A stretch of DNA of 64,000 nt from Ziziphus jujuba (GCF_031755915.1 NC_083386.1:2142501-2206500), one strand, 5' to 3'. Numbered from the stretch's first letter, positions 11,322 through 23,691 are shown. Notes: generated from the letters alone by a model not told the origin. Numbers and translations: made by a program.

Positions 11322-11367
11322 GATAAAGTCGGGATTGGATCAAAAATATCTAGCAAGGTAGCTTGAG

Positions 11368-11926
11368 ATGGACGGTGAATTGTATAATGCTGCAATTGAT
11401 GGATTAAGCGACCACAATCTAATTGGCAATGCAGACAACATCAGATCCAGTGGCCAAAACAACACTATTCTTCATATAGCAGCTATATCTGGGAAGCTAA
11501 GGCGACTTGAAGAAGATGATTATCTGCTGCGTTTTCTTTACGAGCAAAACAATGAAGGAAACACTCCACTTCACATTGCATCAAAATTAGGGCATTTGGA
11601 AACTGTAAGAATTCTAGTGGAAATGGCACGAAAGACAGATGTTGAGCAAAACAAGAGGCTATTGACCATGCAGAATAATGAGAAAGACACAGCGCTCCAT
11701 GAAGCTGTTCGCCATAATCACTTGGAGGTTGTTAAGTTACTGATTGAAGAGGACCCCGATTTGGCTTCCATAGTAAACGGCGAAGGAGATTCTCCTCTTT
11801 TCATGGCGGTGGATAGATGCCTTCACCAAGTTGCCCTGCATATCCTAAACAATGCTCCAAAGTGCTCTTATCAAGGAAGGAACGGCATGAACGTCTTGCA
11901 CGCAGCCACAATTCGCTCCAAAAGAC
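11368..11926 (+). CDS. Ankyrin-PGG membrane protein, gene 1, exon 1
   Basis: First exon of the only intact ankyrin gene in the window; joined to 16547-17085 and 17654-18391 it gives 611 codons. It encodes residues 1-186 plus one base (phase 1), ending at AGAC|GTAAGT. Ankyrin repeats visible: NNTILHIAAISGK (about 31-43), GNTPLHIASKLGH, DTALHEAVRHNHLEVVKLL, DSPLFMAVDR and NGMNVLHAATIRS. The start is the first ATG after the GA-rich leader and is shared by all copies (M-D-G/I). The family (ACD6, ITN1 and relatives) consists of plasma- or endomembrane proteins with cytosolic ankyrin repeats acting in immune and salt/ROS signalling. A precise role for this gene is not readable from sequence. Intron 1 follows and is long (4.6 kb). 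Confidence 0.9.
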
Positions 11927-14900
11927 GTAAGTATATCATCACTGACTAATTGATCCCCTATGACATTAATTTCTTTTCTTTTATCCTTTCATACTTTCCC
12001 ATATTTACTCTTTTTAATTATAAAATATATTTTAGTTTTATTGTTGAAAATTTTGATAGTTTTCTGCATTTGTGGTATATATTATTTTATGTACAAAATG
12101 GAAAATATTTATTTATTATTCTTTTTTCTTTATATATATGTAAATATAATATATATATATATACATGCATATATATATATATATATATATGTATTCATAG
12201 TTCACATCCACTTTAATTAATAGCACTTATTAAAAATGTTAATGGTTACATTTTGCATCTTTAGCTCGCTAAATGGTTTTTTTTAATGGAATTTCTAAGT
12301 ATTGTTTTCTTGTTAAATGATAAATCACACAATTTTTTTGCAAATTTTATTAACATTTTTTTTTTGTAATTTCACTGTTAATTACAAGTATTAGCCTGAT
12401 AGATATTATTCGCCATCCTTATAATCTATAACAACATATAATAAATTATTAATTCTTTATATTATTTCTATTTGTAGTATCCACCATAGATATTTAATCA
12501 TACATATGAATTGAAATCATTTATTTGTAATAAGTTTTTTATAAAGGAAAATTTTCATTTAAATTCCTTAATTTTTCCATAATTATATTAGATCCTACGT
12601 TTTTGGAAAATCATTATTAAAATATGAAAGTTCCTTTAGTATTCTAAATCTATCAAAGTAGACTAATTATTACTCTTTACTAATTAATTTAACAAAAGAA
12701 TGTTAAAAATGGACATTTTATAATTAACTAATAATATTATAAAAATATAATTATGATCTTTAATGATTTAAATTAACTAGTTTAAATAAATATGATGATA
12801 ATTTTTCAAAAATATAGAATTTAATTATAATTAGGACAAAAAATGAAAGAGTTTAAATAAAAGTTTTTCTTTGACAAATTTATTTGTAATAATAATATTT
12901 ATCTAAAAAATAAGTTCTTTATAAATTTTACCATTTTCATTTTTATCAAATTGTTATAAAAATTATTGCCGTTCACATTTTTAAATTCTAAACATACAAA
13001 AATCAAAATTTATAATTTCATTAAAAAAAAAAAAAAAACAAATTTTGCTGAAAAGGACCATATGTGAATGCCACCAATATATGAGTTTATTGGTAAAAAT
13101 AAAACCACTGAACTATTGAACTATGTATTTGTAAGTTGGACCTAGTGATAAAACCAAGAATAAACTTTCCATCCGAATAAAATTTTCATTCCTCCTTATT
13201 GAACTAAAGATTCTGTCCTTTTCCAATATCCCTTATAGGTCCTGTATCTTTAACTTGGGCAGAGTATGGTTCACTAAATTGTGGTTTACGGCAAAGTTTT
13301 ACGATTTTGCTCGCTTATTTACTGCGAAGAACTATCTTATGTAGACTTTTTTGCTCGAGTAGACTTGACATCGCAAAGACAGGTAAAAGCATTCTTTCCC
13401 TTCAAGACATAAATTCTTGTTTCATTTGTCGTTCTCTTCCATTGCTAAAACATTTACGTTTAGTTGCATCTCTCTCTCTCGCTCTCTCTCTATATATCTA
13501 TATATATATATATATTGATGTTAGGGATAGGAGATTAAAATGTCCACTCGGCTCTCCCCACCAAAACCTTATTTTATATAAATCGAGAATATCAAGTTGG
13601 TAGGAAAATTGAATGTCATGTATATATTATATAATCAAATTTTATGCAGATATCTGCATAGTAAAACTTATATATATATATATATATATATTAATTAATT
13701 TTTTATTAGATTTTTTTTTTGACTTTTTTATCCGTATCTTATTTATATGTCATTTAATCTTTTTAAAAATTGAGATTTAAAAATGCATTTAAAATTTATA
13801 TGAATCATGATAGAGTTTACATAGATCCTCTGTCCCCATTTGGTGTTTCTTTTTCTGTTCTTTCAATTAAAAGTGAACATGTATAATCTAAAATGTAAAA
13901 GGAAACATAAGTTTTATTGTCGTTGGTTTCTCTTCCATTATGTTGTTTGCCCTTTGATTTTCTTTAATGTTTTACTTCATCAGTTAAATTATCTATATAT
14001 AAATTTTGTTGGTTTCATCAATCTTAAATCTACTCACAATCTTCACATGCCGATCCCAACCAATGAGCAGCCATATCTGAAAAACCACAAAAGAAATGGA
14101 AACAGAGAAATAAAGGGGAAGAAAAAACCCACCATACAGAACATTGATGTAGTAACTGAGAGGGTCATGCCACTAAATGTCCTAAAATTATGTGATTGAT
14201 TTAGTTTTAACCATGGTCCATGAGTGTGAATTGTGTGATTAAAAAAATAAAAAAACCATGGTATGCAATACAGAAAGAACATAAACGATTTGCAAATATA
14301 GTTAAAAAGTAACTTGCAGATTCAATTATGAGAACTCAAAAAGCTAGGAGTTAGAAGTAAAATATTGTGGGTTGATAGAAAAACAATGCAAAGGTTGAAC
14401 GGAAGAGAAAATGACAGTGAGGAAATACTATTCTCTAAAAAAAATTTTAAATGAGGTGGCAATCCTTCATTGAGACAGGAAAAAGGGTTGTGGAAGAGAG
14501 ACAGAAAATCTGCATCTTGGTAGAATTTATTTTATCATCTTAGGATTTTAATTTTTTAATTAACTTATATAAAAATTTAAATACGTTTTTAAATCTCAAC
14601 AATTAAAGATACAAAAATTAATCAGTAAAGTTTTAATGAAAAATCTATTAAAACATAATGATGAGAAAGTGAGAAAGTGATTGATATATATATATATATA
14701 TACACATATAGGTGGGTTGCCTTAATTAACTTCATTGTTTGAGTTAAAAAAAAAAAATTAATAACTTTCCTTATTTGCCCTCACATTGAATATTTCTCAT
14801 GTTTTTTTATGTAAGGTTAATAGAGTCCAAAAGCTTTTAAAATTTTGAGTTAGTGTATTTATGAATTTATTCATTCTATTTGTAGGCTTAGCATGGTGGT

Positions 14901-16546
14901 AAGAACTATTATGAATACATATCCATGTCTTAGATTTAGCTAGTTCTAAGTGAAATCCTCCTCCTTAAAACTTTCAATTTTTCTCCTTTTTGTTGATGTA
15001 TAATATTAAATCTACTCCCTAACTATTTAATTTTTATTTTATTTTTTTAAAAAAGGGAAATATTTGAACTTAATTTGTAACTATTTGGTTCTTTTATTTT
15101 TCCATATTACTCATGATCATGAATGGTCATTACAAGACCAAAAATCAATCCTTCTTAACACTTGGAGAGAACACCTGCTAAGACAAATATTTCGAAAAAA
15201 AAAATTGCAATAATTAAGAAAGGGGTTTATTTATTTTTTTTGGGGTTCAAAATTTAGAAAAAGTTGCTTCACTAAACTTGTGTAATGTCTTGATTAAAAA
15301 AAAAAAAAAAAAACCTTAACTTGCGTTAGTGTCGTATTAAACTACAGTATTAATATTATTCTTAATAATGTTCTATTAGGATTATGCTCTAATGTAAGGT
15401 CACTATGATATTGATTATTAAGGGTGTCATTTAAAATAATAATTTAAAAATAAAAAGTTAGTTTGACAGACGACAATTCGTAATACTTATCATATTAATA
15501 TGTTCTCAACATAATTAGGTGGGATGTATGCTCACAACGTGTGAAAATTCATTATGCCATTATGTTAGAGTTCAATAATTAAGGCACATAAAGATCAAAT
15601 GCACTTTACTTCCTTCTACTTTTATTATTTACATCAAAAGCCTAATGTTTTAAAATCTTTCAATTGAGCCCTTGATTTTTAATTGGCAATATTTCATCTT
15701 GCTTCTTAAGGTTTTCACAAATTACAATTTAATATTCATAATTTTAAAAATTACAACTAACATCTTTACGAGGGATGTATATGATATTTAAGAGGTATGA
15801 ATGGAAGAACAAATAAAGAAAATTAATGACTTTTAAAATTGGAAGAGAAATTTATGATATTTTTTAAATCAGAGAATAAATCAAATTAAAACTTTGTTTT
15901 AGAAATAGTAAGGGGTGCGAATGATATTAATTGGTGTAGTGTTAATGAAACAATTAGGAATATAATGACTTAGAAAGGAGATTTATGATATTTTTAAATC
16001 ATAGGGATTCAAACTTTATTTAAAATGAGCTTCTGGAAAGATGGATGAAATTAACTCTTTTCAATTTTTTTTGCAATATAGGAAATTGTAGGAAAAAGAG
16101 CGGTCAAAAATTTCCAGTTTCGCTGCCGTTCTAATAAATGAATACTTCTTTTATTATTTTAGAGAGCCAAAAGTGATTGTTGTAACTAAAGGCAACGCCC
16201 TAAGCCTTTTTTCATTTTTTCTTTGTCTGTCATTTTTGTATCTTTGAGGCTGCAAAAATAGAATCTTTGGCTGCCATTTTTACCACCTATTTATATGTTA
16301 TACAAAATAGTCAAAAAGTGGATGCACGTATCCCTCTTTCAGTTGACCATTAAACAATTTTTTAGTTCTCTAGCTGTTGCAAACAAAATAAAAATTGAAG
16401 ATCTCAATTGAACATTTTAGCCTCCCTTCAATTGAAACGATGTAAGTTAGATGGGTAGTGAAGTGCATTTGAATGCATATGTTATATAAATATATACTTT
16501 CTTTAACTTATTAGCCCTTATCTACGATTTGTCGGTTCCTATGTAG
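11927..16546 (+). other. Gene 1 intron 1
   Basis: Donor GTAAGT, acceptor TCCTATGTAG. The parts near 11963-13500 and 14690-15400 are colinear with gene 2 intron 1 (37404-40100). Gene 1 has about 2 kb more, including 13840-14690 and 15450-16500, which gene 2 lacks. A conserved 160-bp block at 13235-13400 (TCTTTAACTTGGG...) is also in gene 2 (38705-38870) but carries unequal indels, so I do not call it an exon. Several (TA)n tracts occur (12150-12190, 13495-13515, 13670-13690, 14685-14702). Confidence 0.75.
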
Positions 16547-17085
16547 ATTTTGGGCTTCAGATTATGGAGAAACTTCAGGCTTTAACACTAGAACAAGCTG
16601 ATGACTTTGGATGGACTCCTCTTCACTATGCCGCACATGTTGGCAATGAGGTGCTTGCTGAACGATTTTTGAACAAAGATAGGAAGAACCTTCCTTTCTC
16701 CAGGAACAAAGAAGGCTTGTCTGCCCTTCACATTGCAGCAAAGAAAGGACATGGTGCTGTCATTAGAGTGCTGATGGAAAGTTGTCCAGAAGTTTGTGAG
16801 TTGTTGGATAAGCACGGTCGGACAACTCTTCATATTGCGGTGGAAAGTAGCGAGGAAATGGTGGTGAAATTTTTCCTAGAATGGGCCATGGCATTTCAGG
16901 ATCTTATAAATCTGAAAGACAATGAAGGAAATACAGCTTTGAATGTAGCCGTTACTGTAGGAGATTTCCATATTTTAAGAATTCTTACAAATGACTCAAG
17001 AATTGACAAGCGAGCTACAAACAAGGACAAAAAGACATTTGTTGACATAATTCTATCAAACAAGAAGCTAAAGGATGCTGAAATT
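16547..17085 (+). CDS. Ankyrin-PGG membrane protein, gene 1, exon 2
   Basis: Residues about 187-366. It enters in phase 1 after CCTATGTAG and leaves in phase 0 at GCTGAAATT|GTAAGT. It contains a second run of ankyrin repeats: FGWTPLHYAAHVGNE, LSALHIAAKKGHGAVIRVLM, RTTLHIAVESSEEMVVKF and GNTALNVAVTVGDFHILRIL, then a degenerate KTFVDIILSNKKL. The full 539 bases are open. Gene 2 exon 2 is exactly the same length, supporting both splice sites. An internal ATG at 16564 is not the gene start, because the exon-1 repeats continue into this frame. Confidence 0.9.
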
Positions 17086-17653
17086 GTAAGTTTTCTGGCA
17101 CACATACGAAATAGAACCATATATGAATGCATGGCTTACATCATCTAATTAATATGCATATATAACATAATATGACTCAGATTTACAATAGAGAATATTT
17201 GATGGTATACATAATACATCATTAGCCATATATATATATATATATATATATATTCATTGCTACTATATTTATATAAAGCAATTGGATCGTTGGATTTATA
17301 GTTCATTATTCTTGAAAAGAAATACTAATATTTATGTAATTTCAAAATTTTCTTTTTCTTTTCTTTTTTATGGAAGAAATGTTTTGGTTTAGGGTCATTA
17401 TTTATAATGTCAATATATAGTTAAATTATTTTATGTATGTATTTAACCCCCATAATTTAATCATAGTGTATCTATATATATGTTTAGTGTTGTAGTACTT
17501 CTTGTCTCTATGCTAATCTTCCTTTCTGAAACCAATTATAATACTGGTTAATTTCAAGCATCCAAAGACATGTGTGCTGGCATTAGTAAATATTTTCAAG
17601 CTAATTAATATAATTGAAAAGTGTAATGGATTATGTACATGCATGTGGTCCAG
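17086..17653 (+). other. Gene 1 intron 2
   Basis: 568 bases, GTAAGT donor and GTGGTCCAG acceptor. Contains (TA)n at 17227-17252. Colinear with gene 2 intron 2, which is longer because it carries an extra GGTATGAGATTAAG block near 40815. Confidence 0.8.
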
Positions 17654-18391
17654 TTGAAGATCATGATGAGTTTGGAGATAGAAATTGTTTTACCACCACA
17701 TTCTGAACAGAAAGTGGACACAAGAAAAATGAATGAAGCTGAGAGTAAGGAAAAGAAAAAAGATGAAATACAAGTTGAAGAAAACGAAGAAGCCGACTGG
17801 AAACAGCTTGAAAAGATGGTAATGGTATCATCAGACAAGAAGAAGCTGTATAAAAATGAAGGACATTTTGGAAATATGGTGAAGGATTTCTCCAATGTCA
17901 ATTCACTGGTATCATCAATAATAGCTGCCGCCACTTTTGCGGCCCCTTTCGCAATGCCCGGTGGTTACAACGACCAAGGGCTACCAGTTCTCTACCAAAG
18001 TGAAGCATTCAAATGGTTTCTATTTTATGATCAATTGGCTTTTGTTGTATCTTCTAGTTCCTTGTTGTTCCACCTTTTTCTCGTGGTTTGTGGAAGAATA
18101 TTGGCAGTCACTATACTCCCAGTTGTTTGGACAGTATATGTTACAGAGATCTCACTTTGCATGATGATTCTTGCTTTCGAGCAAGGTATAAAGACAGTCA
18201 TCCCTAGAACAGAAAACCACAACATCTTCAAGGTCAACTATTATGTTCCTGGCAATGGTATTAGCAACTTGTCTACAGGCGTCCTCTTCTTGCTTTTTTT
18301 TCCTTTTATGTTACTGCTCGTGTTACTAGCAAAAGCCAGAAGATTTGAGCCTCGCAACAGTGTCAGAAGTCGTTTTGGACTCTGGAGTTGA
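17654..18391 (+). CDS. Ankyrin-PGG membrane protein, gene 1, exon 3 (PGG domain)
   Basis: Last exon: 245 codons and stop TGA at 18389-18391. The first 80 residues are a hydrophilic Lys/Glu-rich linker (NEAESKEKKKDEIQVEENEE). Then comes a PGG domain: a first hydrophobic segment (LVSSIIAAATFAAPFAMPGGY, with the family MPGG motif at about residues 467-470 of the full protein), a second around WFLFYDQLAFVVSSSSLLFH, a third around VTILPVVWTVYVTEISLCMM and a fourth around TGVLFLLFFPFMLLLVLL. It ends in a basic tail with SVRSRFGLWS. Four membrane spans anchor the N-terminal ankyrin repeats to a membrane. No lesion was seen in any of the three exons. Confidence 0.92.
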   Translation: MKIMMSLEIEIVLPPHSEQKVDTRKMNEAESKEKKKDEIQVEENEEADWKQLEKMVMVSSDKKKLYKNEGHFGNMVKDFSNVNSLVSSIIAAATFAAPFAMPGGYNDQGLPVLYQSEAFKWFLFYDQLAFVVSSSSLLFHLFLVVCGRILAVTILPVVWTVYVTEISLCMMILAFEQGIKTVIPRTENHNIFKVNYYVPGNGISNLSTGVLFLLFFPFMLLLVLLAKARRFEPRNSVRSRFGLWS

Positions 18392-18950
18392 AACATTATA
18401 GTTAAATTCAAATTGCATATCAATGTTGGAACTCCCTATGTATTGTATTTGCTATGCTGGATATTGTTAAGTACTTCCAATGAACTCCACTATTAGTTTT
18501 ATGATAATTAGCGCTGCCTTCAATTTGGTTTTAATTAATTAATAATGCCTTTTTTTTTTAAATTGCACTTTTTTTTATCTAGTTTGGAAAAAAAGCGCTG
18601 CAATTTCATAGCAATTCTAATTAAGATTGTCGAAAAAAATTAGAAAAAAAAACCAAAGAAAAGACCGAGAGGAAAGAAAATTTAAAAAGAAACGATATTT
18701 CTAAAAAGAGAATTAAAATTTATTAAATAAAAGCACCAGAAGATGTTGAAATTCATATTTGAGCAAATGCAAAAGAGAGTGAACGAATAGTAATATTTTA
18801 TGGAATGAATACTTCACACTTGTATTGATACCATTCAGTTTTGATTGTTTACAAACTTACAGAATATTCAAAACTTTGCACTTAGCTAACAAGACTTTTG
18901 AAAGTGTTACTTATTATCACCTTGCGCTGTTTTACATACACATCTTGTTT
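18392..18950 (+). other. Gene 1 3' flank
   Basis: Closely matches the 3' flank of gene 2 (46198-46790) and 28043-28305: GGAACTCCCTATGTATTGTATT, TGCCAATGAACTCCACTATTAG-like and ATACTTCACACTTG-ATTGAT blocks. The 3' UTR should lie in the first few hundred bases. Homology stops at about 18950, where a retrotransposon remnant begins. Confidence 0.65.
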
Positions 18951-19834
18951 GGGCAAAAAAAATATCATTTTTTTAAAATTAATATTTCCAATTTATTGGA
19001 GTATTATTATTGAGAGATTAATTAATTGGGAGTGGTCCCACATTAATTGAAGATTAAATGGTCATGCAATTGTCACATGTATAAATTGAGATTTTGAAGT
19101 TGGAGTTTCGGCAAAATGTCACACATTGAAAGTGCATGAAGTATTTGGCCATTTTCTCTTATATAAATTGAAGCTCCATTGGCTTTGAAGTGATCTCGAC
19201 ACATCTCTACTACAGCTACAAGACCTTAGACTAATTAGTTTATTCTCTTTAGAATTTACTTTCTCTAGTTTATTGTTCTTAGTTGTTTTTAGTTGAAATT
19301 TTGATTTTAAAAGTCCTTTAATCATTAAGGCAATCGGATCTTGTAAGATTATTTTTGTTCTCCAATAATCAATACAATCGTTTGAGGAGTTTAATTCATT
19401 TGGTGCACTTTTTTTTTTTATTTCTTTGAACTGTTACAGGTTTGAAATGGCATGCTCGCAAATTTAGGAGACGACAGATTGTTGAAAATTTTCTGACTTT
19501 ATTCCAACATGTCTTTTTGGCATGTCCGATGGGACTACACAAATTTTAAATTGAAGATAATGATTCAGACTCGATCAAGGTTTTTGGAGTCCGACACCCG
19601 TAACAACAACAAAGAGAAAGAAGTTGGCAAGACTCTCGATTCGATAGAGATGTCTACCCATGAGTCGATCTGTTAGCTATCCCGAGATCTGAAGGAAGGA
19701 CAAAGGAAGATGGAAGCATATTAGGAGACTCACCAACAATGCTGGAAGGCATTATGAATTTGTTGCATCAACAATTGCAAGTTACTCAACCCTCGTCGAG
19801 TGGCGCAAGGCCATTTACTGGGCAAGAATAATAG

Positions 19835-21208
19835 TTGCAGGCCTTTTCAGCCTTACTTGAAGGTAACATGGCAAGAACCGATGCACCAGCTGTTCCAGCG
19901 AGAACAAATGGAAGTAAAGGAAGGATAGTCATGCCAGAACAACAACCTTATATTTCCCTACCAGCTCGGCACCCAATTTATGGTGGAGGACCAACCAAAA
20001 ACCAAGGCCAGAATGTTAGAAATGGCCGGGAAGAACAGATTGTACTAGCCTTTCAGGCCGTACCACATCTAGTGCGGGCTTTTCAAGCAGCACCTTATGG
20101 CATGCAGGCCCCTCAGGCCGCAAATAATGTTAACAGAGGAAGGGCAGACATTCAGCCCCATATTTTGCCACCTGTCCAAAATCAAGGTCATGGTGGGGGG
20201 CATGCTAAACAATTTGGCCAAAACTTTCTATATGGCCAAAATGAAGATCATCACCACCAGGCCGACTAGCACGGCCCGACATGGAGACACGAGCATAATG
20301 TCCAAAACTGGATACACAATGGCCAGGGCATGGATAGGGAGGCCGTTGAGACCATCATCCAGGAAAAGATCGGCCCTGCATTCAGAAGAATTGGCCGACC
20401 ATCCTATAAAAGGCCTTCCCTAGAGGCTATTAATCGGATAGAATTTCCAAGGGGATTCAGGTTTCCTGAATTCACCTTGTTTTTGGGTGAAGAGAATCAA
20501 TCCACTGTGGAGCACATAGGCCACTTCACTATTCAATGTGGAGAAGCTGTGGCCAATGAATTCTTAAAGCTCCGTCTGTTTGCTAACTCTTTGACAGGTT
20601 CTGCTTTCTCATGGTACATCAACCTGCAACCAAACTTGATCCATAGGTGGCAAGAATTAGAGCAGAAATTCCATGAACAATTTTACAGGATTGAGCAAGA
20701 GATCTCTACGGCTGATTTGTCACGTTTGCGTCAGATGGAAGGAGAATCAGTGGAGAACTTTATTACTTGGTTCAAAAGGGCAAGGATCAGATGGCATCTG
20801 GATATACCAGAAAGAGAGTTTGTCAAGCTAGCCCAGAGTGTATTGGGTTATAATCTTCGGAAGAAGTTTGACGGGACGGAGTTTCATGATTTGTTCGAGA
20901 TAGTTTCTCGAGCATCCAGATATGAAGGTATTTTAAAGGAAGATTATCAGAGGAAGAACTCATCTCGGGGATCATACTATAGAGATCCAAATACGGAGAT
21001 TTATTCGGTCGAAGTTGGAGACCAAGGAATCAAGGATGTCTCCATCGAAATCGATGCTACTGAGGTAGTGGCCACTAGGCCATATGTATGCAAAGCTTTA
21101 GCTAAACCAACAAGGAACCAAAGGATTCCTCATTTGGTCATGGATATAAAAAAGAATTGGCTCGAGCTAGAAAAGGTTTACAGTTTTGACATATCCAAAG
21201 TTGACTAA
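19835..21208 (+). pseudogene. Retrotransposon gag polyprotein, nonsense-interrupted
   Basis: One frame from 19835 to 21208 is broken only by TAG at 20267-20269; the parts either side are in the same frame. The N-terminal part is rich in Gln/Ala/Pro and lists short repeats (FQAVPHLVRAFQAAP). The second part has the classic retrotransposon gag fold signature: GFRFPEF, ANEFLKLRLFANSLTGSAFSWY, HRWQELEQKFHEQFYR and LSRLRQMEGESVENFITWFKRAR. Downstream in another frame (21316-21537) is a typical continuation with CVVFRNAMQALIDKGTIKF. Such capsid proteins package element RNA; this copy cannot make the complete protein. Confidence 0.8.
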
Positions 21209-22404
21209 ATTTTTGACTATATGTTAGCCAACAAGGTAATTAAATTACTTGACGGCCATGTTTTATCCCCAGCTAAAGAAACTAAAAAGAAACTGTACTA
21301 CAAGCGGCATGGTATGTGGATGCATCAAACTGTTCATTGTGTAGTGTTCCGAATGCAATGCAAGCTCTAATCGACAAGGGCACCATAAAGTTTTCGGAAA
21401 AAGGAAAGGATGTAATGAAGGTTGATAGCAATCCTTTCCCATTGGCCGAAGTGGATATGGTTTCGGCCAACATTGTAAACTTGACTAAACCTAGAGTTAA
21501 GGTCGAGCTAGGACAATCCTCATATGACAAAATCTGAAAAAAGAGTATTCGACCAAAGTGCTTTGTACCCGCTGCAAACATAGAGTTGACGATGGAAAGA
21601 AGCAACCTGGAGAGATATGTGAGCAAAATGTGTTAAAGTCACCACCAGAGAATTACAGGCCTCATAGTCCAAAGTCAGTATTCAAGCGCTTAGGACCAAA
21701 ACTGTGAGATGGGCATTGGAAGTTGAACCATCAACACCAGGGGGGCAATTTGACTCCAAGCTCACATTTTCGAAAGATAATCGAATAAGATTGGTTTCTC
21801 ATAAAATTGAGAAGCTGAGGACATTTAGGCCACCAATTACAGAAATAAGCCACTAGTACTGTGCAGAATATAAGCATTATTAACCGCTCACCAGGGCTCA
21901 GAAGAGACGAATGCAACGACAACATGTTGTGGCAAGGATATTGGTACAAGAAGCAAATAACCACAAGAAGGCTGCTGAAAAAGGGCCAGTGACAATACTA
22001 ACTCAACCTAAAAATCACAAAGGCAATGTAATGAAGGAATTGAAGTCACATATCTGCGATCGGAAGGAAGATCAGAAAACTTAATGAGGTTGGCCGAAAC
22101 TACTGCTAAGAAAGTGGTCATCTCATCTGAAGTTAGCACTTTAGTGGTGAAGAATTATGCAAAGAGATGGGTCAGAAATCAAAATGTTGAAGTCCCATTA
22201 TGCTCAAATGACATGGACAAAAATCTAATGGAGAAAGACATACTTGTTTCTTCAATTGGCAAGTCTTCAATAGTAAAATTTGGAATTATGGAAGAAGTGA
22301 TGGTCAACATGGTGGTCGTCCTGTCTTTATCATTTAGATCTCGACCTGGTCAGGAGTGCATCATATGAAAGGATGGTCATTTGGTTGGAATCACAACCTT
22401 GAAG

Positions 22405-22766
22405 TGTAACAACCCAGTCAACTTGTATGGGATATTATCCGCTTTGGGCCCAATCCGCACGGTTTTGTTAAAACACATCTCAAGGGAAAGGTATCCACAC
22501 CCACTTATATGGCATGCTTCGTTCCCCTTTCCAACCGATATGAGATCTCACAATCTACCCCCCTTGGGGCTCAGCATCTTGGCTGGCACACCAATCCAGG
22601 TCTGGCTCTGATACCAACTGTAATAGCCCAGTCCATACGCACGAGATATTGTCCGCTTTGGGCCCAGCCCTCACGGTTTTGTCAAAATGCGTCTCAAGGG
22701 AAAGGTATCCACACCCACTTACATGGCATGCTTCGTTCCCCTTTCCAACCAATGTGGGATCTCACA
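22405..22766 (-). mobile_element. TRIM element, complete, with 5-bp target duplication
   Basis: Two 148-bp direct terminal repeats (22405-22552 and 22619-22766), each TGTAA...CTCACA, flank a 66-bp interior. The interior holds GGCTCTGATACCAAC (22604-22618), the complement of an initiator-Met-tRNA primer-binding site, next to the right repeat. The element therefore lies on the minus strand; the polypurine tract is the complement of ACCCCCCTTGGGG near 22557-22568. TGAAG is duplicated exactly at 22400-22404 and 22767-22771. TRIMs encode nothing and depend on proteins of other elements. It is inserted in the decayed gypsy element. Confidence 0.95.
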
Positions 22767-22877
22767 TGAAGGATGCTCGAAAATGTTGCAAGATGTCGGA
22801 TCAAATGTTGGAACAAGTAAAGTTAAGTCTCAAAAACTCAAGTCTTGGTCGATATTTATCTTCACTAGAGACAAGCG

Positions 22878-22986
22878 CTCTGTTTATTTCTAAGAAGATT
22901 CCTACTATCAGGGAAAGTTAGCTTTGTTTCCAAAAAATAGAGGATGGAAATTTGTAAAAGTTGCTCTGTTTTTTAAAAAACAGAGC
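22878..22986. repeat. Short inverted-repeat element with perfect palindrome
   Basis: Starts GCTCTGTTTATTTCT and ends in a perfect 24-nt palindrome at 22963-22986 (GCTCTG, six T, six A, CAGAGC). Related copies are at 28575-28677, 47040-47137, 58950-59007 and 63781-63833, the last two in reverse orientation. It could fold as a hairpin in DNA or RNA, or be a tiny MITE. Confidence 0.7.
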
Positions 22987-23337
22987 ATGGCAATGTGTTA
23001 TCATTTGACTACATGCATCTTGATGGTTGTCTTAATGAATATAACTTTTCCAAAACTAAGATGACACATACTATAACTCTGTGAAATAAACAATAGGATC
23101 AAATGGTGCTGGATATAAAGCTATCACATGTTCCAAATCATCCAAGTAACAAAAGGAAAGAAATAATATAAAGAAGCCTAATCAATTTTACTAACAATAC
23201 CATCTTAATTTCAACATCCCCTCTAGCTCCTTCATGTTTTCTTCACAATTTTAAACCCTCTGGCCCCTTCATGTTTTCTTCACAATTTTAGTACAACAAT
23301 ATCAATTTTTAGTACATGATTCCTTTCACTAGAAAAA
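22987..23337. other. Duplicated flank module, no gene
   Basis: Closely matches 28678-28974 and 47138-47469 (ATGAATATA-CTTTTCCAAA, AGCTATCACATGTTCC and CTCCTTCATGTTTTCTTCACAATTTT blocks). No open frame worth calling. Confidence 0.6.
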
Positions 23338-23658
23338 GCACGTTGGAAATTTAACCAACATTGAGGTTACCGTGACGGTGGCCATGAATGGAATATTAAA
23401 AAAATTTTGTGCTTGTCCAGGGGAGAGTACTGCCTTTATACCTTACTTAGAGGCACACATCATAAAGACAAGCAAAGCACTAGTTAAACTGGTTTTCACA
23501 TTCATTGTGAAATAACGGGTAAATAATTTTCCAAATGCTGTTGAATTAAATTGGATGAGAATGGAGAAAGTGGACAGGAAAAAAGCCAGTAGATCATGGA
23601 CAATGAAAATTGTGAATTGTGTTCTCCCTTTTAAAATTGTAATTCCCCTAAATTTCAA
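23338..23658 (-). pseudogene. PGG-domain exon relic, antisense to gene 1
   Basis: The minus strand reads ILKGRTQFTIFIVHDLLAFFLSTFSIL, then FGKLFT, LTSALLVFMMCASK, an in-frame TAA, GIKAVLSPGQAQNFF and VTVTSMLVKF. This aligns with the second to fourth membrane segments of the gene 1 PGG domain, where the sequence is FYDQLAFVVSSSSL, AFEQGIKTVI and so on; the stop replaces the Gln of AFEQG. It is a displaced, non-functional piece oriented opposite to genes 1-3. Confidence 0.75.
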
Positions 23659-23691
23659 GCAATTTCCAAAACATTTTTCCCCTCAATCTCT

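Larger units (their letters stand above)
18951..22843 (+). mobile_element. Decayed Ty3/gypsy-like retrotransposon with gag
   Basis: This block interrupts the duplicated 3'-flank module: homology to 28043-28305 stops near 18950 and homology to 28545 onward resumes near 22843. Its first 450 bases look like LTR sequence (TATAAATT at 19080 and 19160, late AATAATCAATACAAT). A gag-like frame (19835-21208) follows, then a degraded gag C-terminal and protease-proximal region to 22399. No reverse transcriptase, integrase or 3' LTR remains. The gag type resembles plant Tat/Ogre-like lineages. The precise borders are not clear. Confidence 0.65.

Noticed and set aside
13235..13400. Possible extra exon in intron 1, also present at 38705-38870
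   Set aside because: The two copies differ by frame-changing indels, and joining exon 1 directly to exon 2 gives a correct phase and a continuous ankyrin array.
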